Assembly: GCA_016765135.1 (NCBI GenBank)
Contig: JAESQN010000020.1
Location: forward strand, 25,399 to 89,398
DNA length: 64,000 nt
Reading direction: 5' to 3'
Source of the DNA: Robiginitomaculum sp.
Lineage (GTDB): Bacteria > Pseudomonadota > Alphaproteobacteria > Caulobacterales > Maricaulaceae
Each line of letters starts with the position of its first letter. Position 1 is the stretch's first letter. Positions 43,875 through 52,688 of this stretch are shown here, one piece after another. The position numbers were made by a program, and so were the translations under genes. The notes below the pieces were generated by a model. The model saw only the letters and a list, made by a program, of their open reading frames with translations. It did no database searches and was not told where the DNA came from.

Positions 43875-44771
43875 TTATTTTGCAGGTTTAACATACATGT
43901 GCAAAAACCTGTCGGTCTTGCGACGGACTTTCGAATCAAACACCTGGATATCGTAATTATCGGCCGGGTTGGCCAAAACATCACTGTCTTTCTTAAACAC
44001 GAAACCGGCTTTTTCTGCACTGGCCAAAATATGAACCGGGTCAATGCGGTGGGTCGTTCCGCCCGTTGTCGCGGGGGAGCCTGGGGCGGCTTTATGATCA
44101 AGGGCGATAAATTTTCCGCCTGGTTTCAACACCCGATAAATTTCGGCGTAAACATCATCAGGCGCTCCAAGAGTAAGTGCACCATCTTCGTCTTTGAGCC
44201 ACAACTCGTGGGGCCCAAGAAACCATGTCACCAAATCGGCAGATGCATCGGGCACATCCAACACATCAAAATTACCGCGAATATGGGTGACATTTTTGAG
44301 ACGCTCGCCGTCTTTGCCAAGGCGCGCTTCAAAAACCTCGGGCTTGATAAATGCATCAAAACGCTGCGGATTTTGCATGATAACCTTGCCGTTTTCCCCG
44401 ACAATACGCGAGAAAAGCTCGGTGTAATAACCACTGCCCGCCTCAAGGTCGACCACGGTCATTCCGGCACTTACACCCGTAAATACCAACACGTCGGCGG
44501 TTTTGCGCAATGCGTCATCTTTCAAATCAGCCTCGGGGCGAGTTTCGGCCTGCATAGCTTTCATAACCGCGTCGTGATTGCCCATATTATCAGCAGCTTT
44601 CTCGGCAGCTTTTTCAGCGTCGGCCATCTCAACGGCTTTATCCACCATTTGTTGCGTGTCTTGCGCTGCCTCGTTTTCAGATGCAGGCATATCAACTTCC
44701 GGTGCATCTTCCGCCTGCTGGCAAGCTGCTAGGCTCAATGCTATTGCGGCGGTAAATATAAAAGTTTTCAT
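43875..44771 (-). CDS. Lipoprotein-signal-bearing SAM-dependent methyltransferase-like protein
   Basis: The 298-residue protein begins with a lipoprotein signal (IALSLAAC, Cys17) and an acidic, Ala-rich linker of about 60 residues. A class I methyltransferase fold follows: motif I is [20 protein letters not shown], and a later [20 protein letters not shown] is the typical post-motif strand. It resembles a group of predicted methyltransferases that often carry export signals. SAM is not expected in the periplasm, so the exported fold may have another role. gpmA is downstream by 11 bp. Confidence 0.8.
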   Translation of the reverse strand: MKTFIFTAAIALSLAACQQAEDAPEVDMPASENEAAQDTQQMVDKAVEMADAEKAAEKAADNMGNHDAVMKAMQAETRPEADLKDDALRKTADVLVFTGVSAGMTVVDLEAGSGYYTELFSRIVGENGKVIMQNPQRFDAFIKPEVFEARLGKDGERLKNVTHIRGNFDVLDVPDASADLVTWFLGPHELWLKDEDGALTLGAPDDVYAEIYRVLKPGGKFIALDHKAAPGSPATTGGTTHRIDPVHILASAEKAGFVFKKDSDVLANPADNYDIQVFDSKVRRKTDRFLHMYVKPAK

Positions 44772-44810
44772 TTTAGTCTCTCTGGTTAGGCCCCCGCAAC
44801 ACGGCCCTGT

Positions 44811-45128
44811 TCAATGCGCATTTTGCCCATCGTCTACATCCTTCTTACAGACTTCCACCTTCAAGTTCAAGCCCAAGGCTCTCATAACCGCAAGAATTGT
44901 CGTAAATTGTGGATTACCCGCCTGGCTCAAAGACCGGTACAGCGCCTCGCGCTTAACCCCGCTATCTTTGGCGATTTGGGTCATGCCCCGGGCTTTCGCC
45001 GCCACACCCAGAGCGTGGTTGATATATTCAGGATCACCTGTCTCGAAGGCCTCTGAAAGATAATACGCAATCTCTTCGTCGTCCTCAAGATAGTGTGCCG
45101 CATCAAACGGTGTTGTTTTCACGTCCAT
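44811..45128 (-). CDS. HigA-like antitoxin (addiction module antidote)
   Basis: The 105-residue protein has the pattern of HigA2-type antidotes: DAAHYLEDDEEIAYYLSEAF followed by a helix-turn-helix, ALGVAAKARGMTQIAKDSGV, then KREALYRSLSQAGNPQFTTI. It should neutralise the adjacent toxin and repress the operon. The toxin gene lies upstream by 23 bp, the toxin-first order common for this type. Confidence 0.92.
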   Translation of the reverse strand: MDVKTTPFDAAHYLEDDEEIAYYLSEAFETGDPEYINHALGVAAKARGMTQIAKDSGVKREALYRSLSQAGNPQFTTILAVMRALGLNLKVEVCKKDVDDGQNAH

Positions 45129-45151
45129 AACTTTACTCCATTACCTGCTTG

Positions 45152-45448
45152 TCAGGCCTTTAAACTCTTTGCTAACTCTTTCGCCAACTCAATATCTTTC
45201 GACTGCCTCTTTTTCGTGCCCCCGCAAAGCATTATAAAAATCACATTACTTCGCCTCGTAAAATAAACACGATAACCTGGGCCATAATGAATGCGTAACT
45301 CGCTAATGCCATCACCGACAGGTTTCACATCTCCTGCATTTCCAAATGATAAACGATCAATACGCGTACCAATCATACTGCGTGCACGTTTATCTTTCAG
45401 AGCCATTATCCAGGCAGAAAATTCTTCCGTCTTACGAATTTCATACAT
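45152..45448 (-). CDS. RelE/ParE-fold toxin (HigB-like addiction module killer protein)
   Basis: The 98-residue basic protein matches the addiction-module killer family: FSAWIMALKDKRARSMIGTR, IDRLSFGNAGDVKPVG, ELRIHYGPGYRVYFT and the closing GGTKKRQSKDIELAKEL. These are ribosome-dependent mRNA interferases or gyrase inhibitors; which applies here is not certain. It is paired with the HigA-like gene downstream. Confidence 0.92.
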   Translation of the reverse strand: MYEIRKTEEFSAWIMALKDKRARSMIGTRIDRLSFGNAGDVKPVGDGISELRIHYGPGYRVYFTRRSNVIFIMLCGGTKKRQSKDIELAKELAKSLKA

Positions 45449-45513
45449 GCGCTTGTGTAACCCGTGAGGGACAGCCTGTAAAGCTGTTTTTGGGGCAGGT
45501 TTTTCTAGGCAGC

Positions 45514-48315
45514 TTAATGAGCATCATTCCAATTACGCGCGGCTTTGGCGTCTACCACCAGTGGCACGCTTAAACTAAGCGCCGGGGCGCAGGCATTTTG
45601 CATTACGGGTTTGACCACCGCAATCAAATCATCCGCAGCAGTTTCCGGCACTTCGAAAATCAATTCGTCGTGAACCTGCAAGAGCATTCTTGCACCCTCG
45701 ACGCTCTTGATCGCGTCTGGCATTTTGATCATGGCGCGGCGCAATATGTCGGCGGCGGTGCCTTGAATGGGAGCGTTGATGGCTTGGCGTTCGGCGCCGG
45801 CGCGGTACATGGGGTTTTTGTCATTGATAGAGCGCACATGGCATTTCCGGCCGAACAAAGTTTTGACATAACCATGTTCGCGGGCCTCGTCTTTGGCGGC
45901 TTCCATATAATCTTTGATGCCGGGGAATTTTTCGAAATAACTGTCGATATACTCCTTGGCTTCCGTGCGCGAAATCCCCAAATTATTGGCCAAACCGAAA
46001 GCTGATATGCCGTAAATAATCCCGAAATTGATCGCTTTGGCCCGGCGGCGCGTGGCGCTGTCCATGCCTTCTATGGGCACACCGAACATCTCGCTGGCGG
46101 TCATGGCGTGGATGTCCACACCGTCCGCGAACGCTTGTTTCATAGCGGGCAAATCGGCCATATGGGCCAACACTCTAAGTTCGACCTGGGAGTAATCTGC
46201 CGCCACCAAAACATGGCCCGCCTCGGCCACGAAAGCGGTGCGAATTTTGCGGCCATCATCAGTGCGGATCGGGATGTTTTGCAAATTCGGATCGCTTGAG
46301 GACAAGCGCCCGGTCGAGGTGGAAGCCAGAGAATAGCTGGTATGAACGCGCCCTGTGCGCGGGTTTATCTCTTTGGGTAAAGTGTCCGTATAGGTGGATT
46401 TCAACTTGGCATAATGCCGCCAATCCAGCACCAGTTTTGGCAGCGCATGAGCGTCCCCAAGTTTCTCCAACACCCCTGCCCCGGTTTGCCAAGCCCCGGT
46501 TTTGGTCTTCTTGCCACCCGGCAGAGCCAAATCATCAAACAGGATTTCGCCCAGTTGCTTCGGGCTGGCCAGATTAAATGGCCGCCCGGACAGGGCGTGG
46601 GCTTCGGCCTCCAGCGCACATTTCTTTTGTTCAAAGTCTGCGGACAAACGCGCCAAAACGGCTTTATCAACTTTGATACCCGCGTTTTCCATTGCCGCTA
46701 AGACGGGCGGCATGGGGCGCTCAAGGGTTTCGTAAACTGTGGCCACTTGTGCTTTGGCCAGTTCAGGCTTTAGATGTTTCCACAAACGCAAGGTCACATC
46801 CGCGTCCTCGGCGGCATAGGGTACGGCAGTTTCCAAATCTATTTGGTCAAAGGTTTTTTTGTTTTTGCCCGTGCCTGCCACCTGTTTGAACGGGATTGGT
46901 TCATGACCGAAATGCAGTTCCGACAAAGTATCCATGCCGTGCCCGTGCAAGCCGCACTCCAGCGCATAGGAGATCAGCATGGTATCGTCAAACGGAGCCG
47001 GGTAAAGACCGTAGCGCGAAAACACCCCCAGATCATATTTAAAATTCTGCCCAATCTTAAGGACACTTTCGTCGTGCAGCATCGGCTTTAGTATGTCGAG
47101 GGCTTCCAGTAACGGAATTTGCTTTGGCGCGCCCCCGCCCAGTAAATCCCCCTCGCCCACATGGCCAAGGGGAATATAACAGGCCTCATTATCCGCCACT
47201 GCCAGACACACCCCAACCAGATTGGCCGCCGCGCTGTCCAGGCTATCCGTCTCCAAATCAACGGCGCACACACCGACCTCAAAACACCGGGCTACCCAGT
47301 GTTTCAGCCGCGCAACATCCTGCACGCATTCATATTTCGCTTTGTCGAATACCGGGACACCTGCCGTGCGGGCTTCGTCGCTGTCGTCTTTGCGCAGGCC
47401 GTCGGTTTCACCCTCCCCAAGGGCGGCGATGACCCGCTTGGCCAAAGTCAGAAATGTCATGTCTTCGAGAAAGTCCAGTAGTGCATCCCTGTCCGGGTCT
47501 TGCACGGCCAGCTCTTCCAGCGGAACCTCCAATTCCATATCGCGTTTCAGCGTCACCAGTTCTCGGGACACGCGGGCCAAGTCGGCGAATTCTATCAGCT
47601 TTTCGCGCCGGGCCTTTTGCGGGATTTCGCCCGCCCGCTCTAACAATGTATCCAGATCACCAAATTGATTGATCAGCAAGGCTGCGGTTTTGACGCCAAT
47701 GCCCGGCACGCCCGGTACATTGTCAACACTGTCCCCGGCCAGGGCTTGAATATCTATGACTTTATCCGGCCCAACGCCAAATTTTTCCATGACTTCCGGC
47801 GCACATATGGTTTTGTTTTTCATGGTATCGACCATGCAGATTTGGTCACTGACCAACTGCATCAAATCTTTGTCGCTGGAGATAATAGTAACTCGTGCAC
47901 CTTTCTTCTCGGCTTGGTCGGCGTAGGACGCGATAATATCGTCGGCCTCAAAACCCGGTGTTTCAATAGACTGCGCCCCGAACGCCCGTGTCGCGTCGCG
48001 TACCAGCGGGAATTGTGGCACCAAATCTTCGGGGGCTGGTGGGCGGTTGGCTTTATATTCGGGATAAATGTCCGAGCGAAAAGTTTTACCCTTGGCGTCA
48101 AATATCACAGCAAAATGGGTCGGACGTTCATCACCGTGTTGCTCCCGCAACAGCTTGAACAACATGTTGGAAAATCCGGCCACCGCCCCGATAATCAGCC
48201 CGTCCGTGCGCCGGGTCAGGGCTGGCAGGGCGTAATAAGCGCGGAAAATATATCCCGAACCATCCACCAAAACTACATGGGAGCGGCTATTTACGGGTTT
48301 GGTAAAATCTGTCAT
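45514..48315 (-). CDS. polA: DNA polymerase I
   Basis: This polymerase removes RNA primers and fills gaps. The 933 residues contain the 5'-3' nuclease (IFDAKGKTFRSDIYPEYKAN; DNVPGVPGIGVKTA), a 3'-5' exonuclease domain that keeps the first DxE motif (CAVDLETDSLDS), and the polymerase domain. Polymerase motifs are VAADYSQVELRVLAHM, RRAKAINFGIIYGISAFGL and LLQVHDELIFE. All appear intact. Confidence 0.98.
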   Translation of the reverse strand: MTDFTKPVNSRSHVVLVDGSGYIFRAYYALPALTRRTDGLIIGAVAGFSNMLFKLLREQHGDERPTHFAVIFDAKGKTFRSDIYPEYKANRPPAPEDLVPQFPLVRDATRAFGAQSIETPGFEADDIIASYADQAEKKGARVTIISSDKDLMQLVSDQICMVDTMKNKTICAPEVMEKFGVGPDKVIDIQALAGDSVDNVPGVPGIGVKTAALLINQFGDLDTLLERAGEIPQKARREKLIEFADLARVSRELVTLKRDMELEVPLEELAVQDPDRDALLDFLEDMTFLTLAKRVIAALGEGETDGLRKDDSDEARTAGVPVFDKAKYECVQDVARLKHWVARCFEVGVCAVDLETDSLDSAAANLVGVCLAVADNEACYIPLGHVGEGDLLGGGAPKQIPLLEALDILKPMLHDESVLKIGQNFKYDLGVFSRYGLYPAPFDDTMLISYALECGLHGHGMDTLSELHFGHEPIPFKQVAGTGKNKKTFDQIDLETAVPYAAEDADVTLRLWKHLKPELAKAQVATVYETLERPMPPVLAAMENAGIKVDKAVLARLSADFEQKKCALEAEAHALSGRPFNLASPKQLGEILFDDLALPGGKKTKTGAWQTGAGVLEKLGDAHALPKLVLDWRHYAKLKSTYTDTLPKEINPRTGRVHTSYSLASTSTGRLSSSDPNLQNIPIRTDDGRKIRTAFVAEAGHVLVAADYSQVELRVLAHMADLPAMKQAFADGVDIHAMTASEMFGVPIEGMDSATRRRAKAINFGIIYGISAFGLANNLGISRTEAKEYIDSYFEKFPGIKDYMEAAKDEAREHGYVKTLFGRKCHVRSINDKNPMYRAGAERQAINAPIQGTAADILRRAMIKMPDAIKSVEGARMLLQVHDELIFEVPETAADDLIAVVKPVMQNACAPALSLSVPLVVDAKAARNWNDAH

Positions 48316-48420
48316 AGTAGGAGTGTGCGCAAGCTGGGAACAATATGCAAGAACGGATTTACCCCTTGCCCCATTTTTGCCTTTTTTGCAGACTACTCTG
48401 GGCGTGATTAGGGGAAATCA

Positions 48421-49374
48421 ATGGTGAACCGTAAAGACATAGAGCAAAGCACAGATCAAGAAAACCTGGCATCCAATCACAGATATAGGATGTTTTTGGT
48501 GTTGCCTCCTCTCGTGGTAATCGTTGGGATATTGCTCGTCATAAGTCTGCGCGGCACCCACCCCGGCATGCTAAATCAGCAAATCACGACACGGCAAACC
48601 TATCTCGATATTCTCGGCGAACCCCATACGGGTTTGCGACTGGCGCGGCTCAAGGATTTTACCGCCCACACGCCGCAAAACACCGATACGAGGCGAGCAA
48701 AAACCAGGCAAAACACCCTTGCCATATCCGAGCAAAACGCCTGGGCAGGCCTCACCGATGTGCTTTATGGAATTGGCAAAACGCGGGACGAAAAAACCAG
48801 GGCAGTCGCACACTATAAAACCAATTGGGATGTCTGGAGCCGCCAGACGGATTTACCCAAATTGCTGGCTGTTACGGGACTGGTTGAAGCACAGCAAACC
48901 GTGCTTGCAACCTCCCCCAATACTCACCCGGCAGATGAGCTAATCTTGCCCAGCTATAGTCCGCAAAACAAAAGCTCAAGATATGCCAAAGGCAATACAG
49001 AGGCCAGTTTGGCTGGCGACATAGCCAGCTACACCAATACCCAGTACCTCCCTACGACCATCACAACCCAACCGTTAAACGCGGGGCATATCCGTCCCGT
49101 GCGCATAAAATTTGCTAAACGCCCCCGCTATCCGCGCCGCGCTTACCGCAAAGGTATATCTGGTCAAATTACTCTGGCTCTGGATATTGACGAGCGCGGT
49201 CATGTGGTGCGCACAACCGTCATTTCGGCGAAGGCCCCGCGCTATAAAGATAACTTTATCCGCGCCGCCAGACGCGCCGCAATGGCCTCCAAATTCCACC
49301 CTAAAACCGAAGCCGGACAAGCCGTCGCAACCAGCAGATATGTGCGGAAATATAGCTTTACAGCGGGTGGTTAG
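48421..49374 (+). CDS. TonB-like protein (C-terminal energy-transducer domain)
   Basis: The 317-residue protein has one membrane helix near residues 25-45 (MFLVLPPLVVIVGILLVISL), a long periplasmic region and a C-terminal TonB fold: RPRYPRRAYRKGISGQITLA, DIDERGHVVRTTVISAKAPR. The proline-rich linker of classical TonB is missing and ExbB/ExbD genes are absent nearby, so it may be a TonB paralogue with a specialised role. It is divergent from polA. Confidence 0.75.
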   Translation: MVNRKDIEQSTDQENLASNHRYRMFLVLPPLVVIVGILLVISLRGTHPGMLNQQITTRQTYLDILGEPHTGLRLARLKDFTAHTPQNTDTRRAKTRQNTLAISEQNAWAGLTDVLYGIGKTRDEKTRAVAHYKTNWDVWSRQTDLPKLLAVTGLVEAQQTVLATSPNTHPADELILPSYSPQNKSSRYAKGNTEASLAGDIASYTNTQYLPTTITTQPLNAGHIRPVRIKFAKRPRYPRRAYRKGISGQITLALDIDERGHVVRTTVISAKAPRYKDNFIRAARRAAMASKFHPKTEAGQAVATSRYVRKYSFTAGG

Positions 49375-49415
49375 CGACAGGGGGAAGGTCATGCAACCTA
49401 AGTATTAGGCTGTTT

Positions 49416-49659
49416 TGCTACTGTGTTTCCCCTCACCCCCATTACCCCTCACCTTGTTCCTCTCCCAAAAGGAGAGGAGACGGTGTCTTTGCCATTTTTT
49501 GTGTGTCGATAGTTCAGATATTGCCTGTACTTTCTTTGCAGGTGTATCAGTATTCACAAGTGGTTTTTTACGACAAAAAAACAAACGAACGTGGTCTCCT
49601 CTCCTTTTGGGAGAGGAACAAGGTGAGGGGTAATGGGGGTGAGGGGAAACACAGTAGCA
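49416..49659. repeat. 66-bp perfect inverted repeat with 112-bp interior
   Basis: Arms at 49416-49481 and 49594-49659 are exact complements (CCCCTCACCCCCATTACCCC within the left arm). No open reading frame of note lies inside. It fills the 310-bp gap between the TonB-like gene and the zinc-finger gene. Transcripts across it could fold into a very stable hairpin. Confidence 0.9.
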
Positions 49660-49684
49660 GAAGCACGCTTGGTACGCCAAAAAC

Positions 49685-49861
49685 TTACCCCTTAAAAACA
49701 AATTTTTTGCCGCAATATTTGCACACGACCTCGTCTGCTTGACCCATATCCATATAAACTTTGGGATGACCACCCGCGCCACCGCCGCCGTCACATACGG
49801 TGCGGTGCGTATGCACGGTCTGCGTTTCTGCGGCGCGGTTTGTTATTGTATTTTCAGACAT
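49685..49861 (-). CDS. NDUFS6-like zinc-finger protein (zf-CHCC), 58 residues
   Basis: This short gene encodes MSENTITNRAAETQTV followed by VCDGGGGAGGHPKVYMDMG and VVCKYCGKKFVFKG. The Cys...His...CxxC arrangement matches the zf-CHCC family related to mitochondrial complex I subunit NDUFS6. In alphaproteobacteria such proteins are stand-alone. A role in complex I assembly or as an accessory subunit is likely by homology. No complex I genes are nearby. Confidence 0.9.
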   Translation of the reverse strand: MSENTITNRAAETQTVHTHRTVCDGGGGAGGHPKVYMDMGQADEVVCKYCGKKFVFKG

Positions 49862-49943
49862 GAAGGCTCCAATTGCTGTTGAAGTGAACAGGATTACCCC
49901 CTATCTATGAGCCGTACACAACAAGGTCAATGGAAACCCGTTT

Positions 49944-50879
49944 ATGACATCCCCGGCAATTGAAATTAAAAATCTGACCAAGACCTATCGGGCGTCGAAG
50001 AAATCGCCTGCAAAATTAGCGTTGAAAGGCGTGGACTTGACCATACCGCGTGGCTCGATTTTTGGTCTGCTTGGGCCGAATGGTGCCGGTAAATCCACCA
50101 TGATCAATATTCTGGCCGGGTTGGTGGTGAAATCAGCAGGCAGTGCCAAAATTTGCGGCTATGATATAGACACCCAAACCCGCCAGGCGCGGGCGTCAAT
50201 TGGTGTCGTACCGCAAGAAATTTCTATGGATGTGTTTTTCTCGCCTTACCAGGCTTTGGAAAACCAAGCCGGATATTACGGCGTCCCCAAAGCCGAACGC
50301 CGCACCGACGAAATCCTGGAAGCTTTGGGCCTGGCCGACAAACGCGACGCCTATGTGCGGCAATTATCAGGCGGCATGAAACGCAGATTGCTCATCGCGA
50401 AAGCCCTCGTCCACAATCCGCCAGTCTTGATATTGGACGAACCCACCGCCGGAGTTGATATTGAACTGCGCCGGCAATTATGGGCATATGTGCGCGAACT
50501 GCACGACAGGGGCACGACGGTGATCCTGACCACCCATTACCTGGAAGAAGCCGAAGCGCTTTGTGACCGCATAGCCATCATCCACAACGGCGAAATAACT
50601 GCCAATGAAGACACAAAAACCCTCATGGGACGGCTCGACCAAAAAACTTTGGTGATCACGCCTGATATCCCTTTGACGAAAGTCCCAACCGCATTGAACA
50701 AACTCAACGCGGATTTGCGGGACGACGGCACACTGGCCATCACCTATAACACCGCGAAAGCCAAAATCCCCGACCTGCTTGTACAAATTAGCAATGCCAA
50801 AATTACCATAGCCGATTTGCGCACCGAAGAACCAGACCTGGAAGATGTGTTCATGTCCCTGACATATGAGCAGGATTAA
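49944..50879 (+). CDS. ABC transporter ATP-binding protein (ABC-2 type exporter)
   Basis: The 311-residue ATPase has Walker A GLLGPNGAGKSTMI, Q-loop VVPQEISMD, signature QLSGGMKRRLLIAKAL, Walker B VLILDEPTAGVD and H-loop ILTTHYLEEAE. The C-terminal extension is typical of ABC-2 exporters (CcmA/YadG type). No permease gene is next to it, since a convergent tag gene follows directly with a 4-bp overlap; the partner must be elsewhere. Confidence 0.92.
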   Translation: MTSPAIEIKNLTKTYRASKKSPAKLALKGVDLTIPRGSIFGLLGPNGAGKSTMINILAGLVVKSAGSAKICGYDIDTQTRQARASIGVVPQEISMDVFFSPYQALENQAGYYGVPKAERRTDEILEALGLADKRDAYVRQLSGGMKRRLLIAKALVHNPPVLILDEPTAGVDIELRRQLWAYVRELHDRGTTVILTTHYLEEAEALCDRIAIIHNGEITANEDTKTLMGRLDQKTLVITPDIPLTKVPTALNKLNADLRDDGTLAITYNTAKAKIPDLLVQISNAKITIADLRTEEPDLEDVFMSLTYEQD

Positions 50880-51469
50880 CGGGCGGCTTTGCACGTCTCG
50901 TAAACATGGCAACTGACCTCATGGTCATTGATCATGCCGACCGCCTGCATAAAGGCGTAAATAATCACCGGGCCTACGAATTTAAAGCCGCGGTTTTTTA
51001 AATCTTTGGCCATAGCTATACTTGCGTCGGTTTTGGTCGGGGCGTCTTTAAACTCGGCCCAGGCGTTCTGCACTTGTTTGCCGTCTACGAAGCTCCAGAG
51101 ATATTCGCTAAAATCAATGCCTTCCTCGTCGCGCATTTTTATATAAATCTGCGCGTTGGAAATGGCGGCGTTTATTTTAAGCTTTGAGCGGATAATGCCG
51201 GGGTCGGCGAGCAACCGTTCGCGGTCTTTGTCGGTATAGTGGGCGATGGTGTCCGGGTCTAGGCCGTCAAAGGCTTTTAGGATTGTCTCGCGTTTGCGTA
51301 AAATCGTAATCCAGGCCAGACCCGCTTGCATACCGTCTTGTATCAATTTTGAAAACAGCGATTTGCTGTCATAAATAGGCACGCCCCATTCCGTATCGTG
51401 GTAATGACAATAAAGCTCGTCGCCCGGCGATACCCAGCCGCAGCGGGGCAGATCAGGATTGTGGCTCAT
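50876..51469 (-). CDS. tag: DNA-3-methyladenine glycosylase I
   Basis: The enzyme removes 3-methyladenine from alkylated DNA. ATG 51469 (MSHNPDLPRCGWV) is chosen; a longer frame from 51541 runs into ygfZ. The 197 residues have the Tag features: RCGWVSPGDELYCHYHDTEW with the zinc-binding Cys and His and the catalytic region, and the C-terminal MINDHEVSCHVYETC with the remaining zinc ligands. The start overlaps the ygfZ 3' end by 17 bp, implying an operon rpmG-ygfZ-tag. Confidence 0.95.
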   Translation of the reverse strand: MSHNPDLPRCGWVSPGDELYCHYHDTEWGVPIYDSKSLFSKLIQDGMQAGLAWITILRKRETILKAFDGLDPDTIAHYTDKDRERLLADPGIIRSKLKINAAISNAQIYIKMRDEEGIDFSEYLWSFVDGKQVQNAWAEFKDAPTKTDASIAMAKDLKNRGFKFVGPVIIYAFMQAVGMINDHEVSCHVYETCKAAR

Positions 51470-52241
51470 AATTTGGCTCCATGATAGTAACGGGTATATC
51501 GTTGACAAGCACATCATCTGTGCTTGCGGCCAACCGGTCAAGCCGGATTAAGGCCATACCCATATCACCTCTTACATGATTGAGCTTACCGATAGTACGC
51601 CCTCCGGCTTTTACCCCATCGCCCGCCTGCGCCGTACCTGATAATTTCACGGCCCGCATCCGCTTACGCACGTCTGTTTTGCGGTGCATGCGGCTGACAA
51701 CTTCCTGGCCAATGAAACAGCCTTTTTTGTAGTCGACCCCGTTTAGCAAATCCATATTGGCATCTGCCGGGAACATTTGCTCGGTGTCAAAATCCCACAT
51801 GCTGTCGGGGACGCCGAGGGACATGCGGTGCAGGTCATAGTCTTCGGGGGTGTGTTCTGGCGATAAACTGCCGGGCTTGGCGAGTAAACGTTGCCCAAGT
51901 TTTGGGTGACGTGGGTCGTTTAAACCAATATTTCCCGTCCCGTCCCAAAGCGCATAAATGTCATAATCTGCACTTACATCAACAATGTCGATTTTGGCGC
52001 GAAGCTTATACATTTTCAGGCGTAGGGCCAAGACCTTGGCGAATTTCTCTGCCGTTTCCAGCAAGAAATGGTCTCCGGCTTTGTGGATAAAAAAGTCAGC
52101 AATGACCTTCCCTTGGGGCGTCAATAGAGCCGCGAAGGTTAAATCGTCTTGTAATGAATTGGTAATCAGGCCGTTCAAAAATTCGGCAACATCATCTCCT
52201 CTTAGGGAAATAACACTGCGTTCAAGACGGCATACAGGCAT
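51453..52241 (-). CDS. ygfZ: YgfZ/GcvT-domain folate-binding protein
   Basis: ATG 52241 (MPVCRLERSVISL) is preferred because longer starts would run into rpmG, which ends 7 bp upstream. The 262-residue protein has the GcvT-like fold and the YgfZ signature KKGCFIGQEV. YgfZ proteins help repair or assemble certain Fe-S enzymes in a folate-dependent way, including the MiaB type. It overlaps tag downstream. Confidence 0.92.
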   Translation of the reverse strand: MPVCRLERSVISLRGDDVAEFLNGLITNSLQDDLTFAALLTPQGKVIADFFIHKAGDHFLLETAEKFAKVLALRLKMYKLRAKIDIVDVSADYDIYALWDGTGNIGLNDPRHPKLGQRLLAKPGSLSPEHTPEDYDLHRMSLGVPDSMWDFDTEQMFPADANMDLLNGVDYKKGCFIGQEVVSRMHRKTDVRKRMRAVKLSGTAQAGDGVKAGGRTIGKLNHVRGDMGMALIRLDRLAASTDDVLVNDIPVTIMEPNYEPQS

Positions 52242-52248
52242 AGCTGGC

Positions 52249-52416
52249 CTACTTGATTTTACCTTCTTTGAAGTCCACATGCTTGCGGACAACCGGGTCA
52301 TATTTCTTTTTGACCATTTTGTCGGTCATGGTGCGGGCGTTCTTTTTGGTGACATAGAAATACCCGGTTCCGGCGGTGGAATTAAGGCGGATTTTAACGG
52401 TGGTTGGCTTCGCCAT
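52249..52416 (-). CDS. rpmG: 50S ribosomal protein L33
   Basis: This short gene encodes 55 residues, [20 protein letters not shown] followed by [20 protein letters not shown] and ending [10 protein letters not shown]. This is the cysteine-free, zinc-independent type of L33. It lies just upstream of ygfZ. A 5' fragment of a second copy remains at 53741-53774. Confidence 0.97.
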   Translation of the reverse strand: MAKPTTVKIRLNSTAGTGYFYVTKKNARTMTDKMVKKKYDPVVRKHVDFKEGKIK

Positions 52417-52474
52417 GATTTAGTCCTTAAATATGAAATCTGAAGCGCGGAACATAGTCTCGAAATCATCCATG

Positions 52475-52640
52475 TCAACGCCTAAAACGCAGACTTACGA
52501 CCACTAAACCGACAAGTCCCAGCCCGGCCATCGTCCACATAAAGCCTACGGGGTTATAAACATCCATTATTTTTCCGGCAATGGGCGGTACGATAAGCGA
52601 ACCAATGCCGTAAGAGACAATAAATCCGGCATTAACGACC
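52475..52640 (-). pseudogene. 3' remnant of a second MFS transporter gene
   Basis: The minus strand reads in frame NAGFIVSYGIGSLIVPPIAG, KIMDVYNPVGFMWTMAGLG, LVGLVVVSLRFRR and stop. This is about 52 codons that closely match the C-terminus of the intact MFS gene at 53752-54981. Changes are mostly silent or conservative, so the lost gene was probably a functional paralogue. Upstream of 52640 homology stops and the sequence runs into the hydrolase gene's 3' end. Confidence 0.85.
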
Positions 52641-52688
52641 GGGGGGCATGACCGCTTCCGGGATTTGGTTCATTTATCATTGGTTGGC

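Noticed and set aside
44811..45448. Toxin-antitoxin pair as part of a larger defence island
   Set aside because: Neighbours are core genes (polA, gpmA) and no further defence genes are visible.
49416..49659. Interior of the 66-bp inverted repeat as a small transposon
   Set aside because: The 112-bp interior encodes nothing and no target duplication is evident.
52241..52301. Longer N-terminus for YgfZ
   Set aside because: The extension lies inside rpmG in another frame; ATG 52241 gives the family-typical start.
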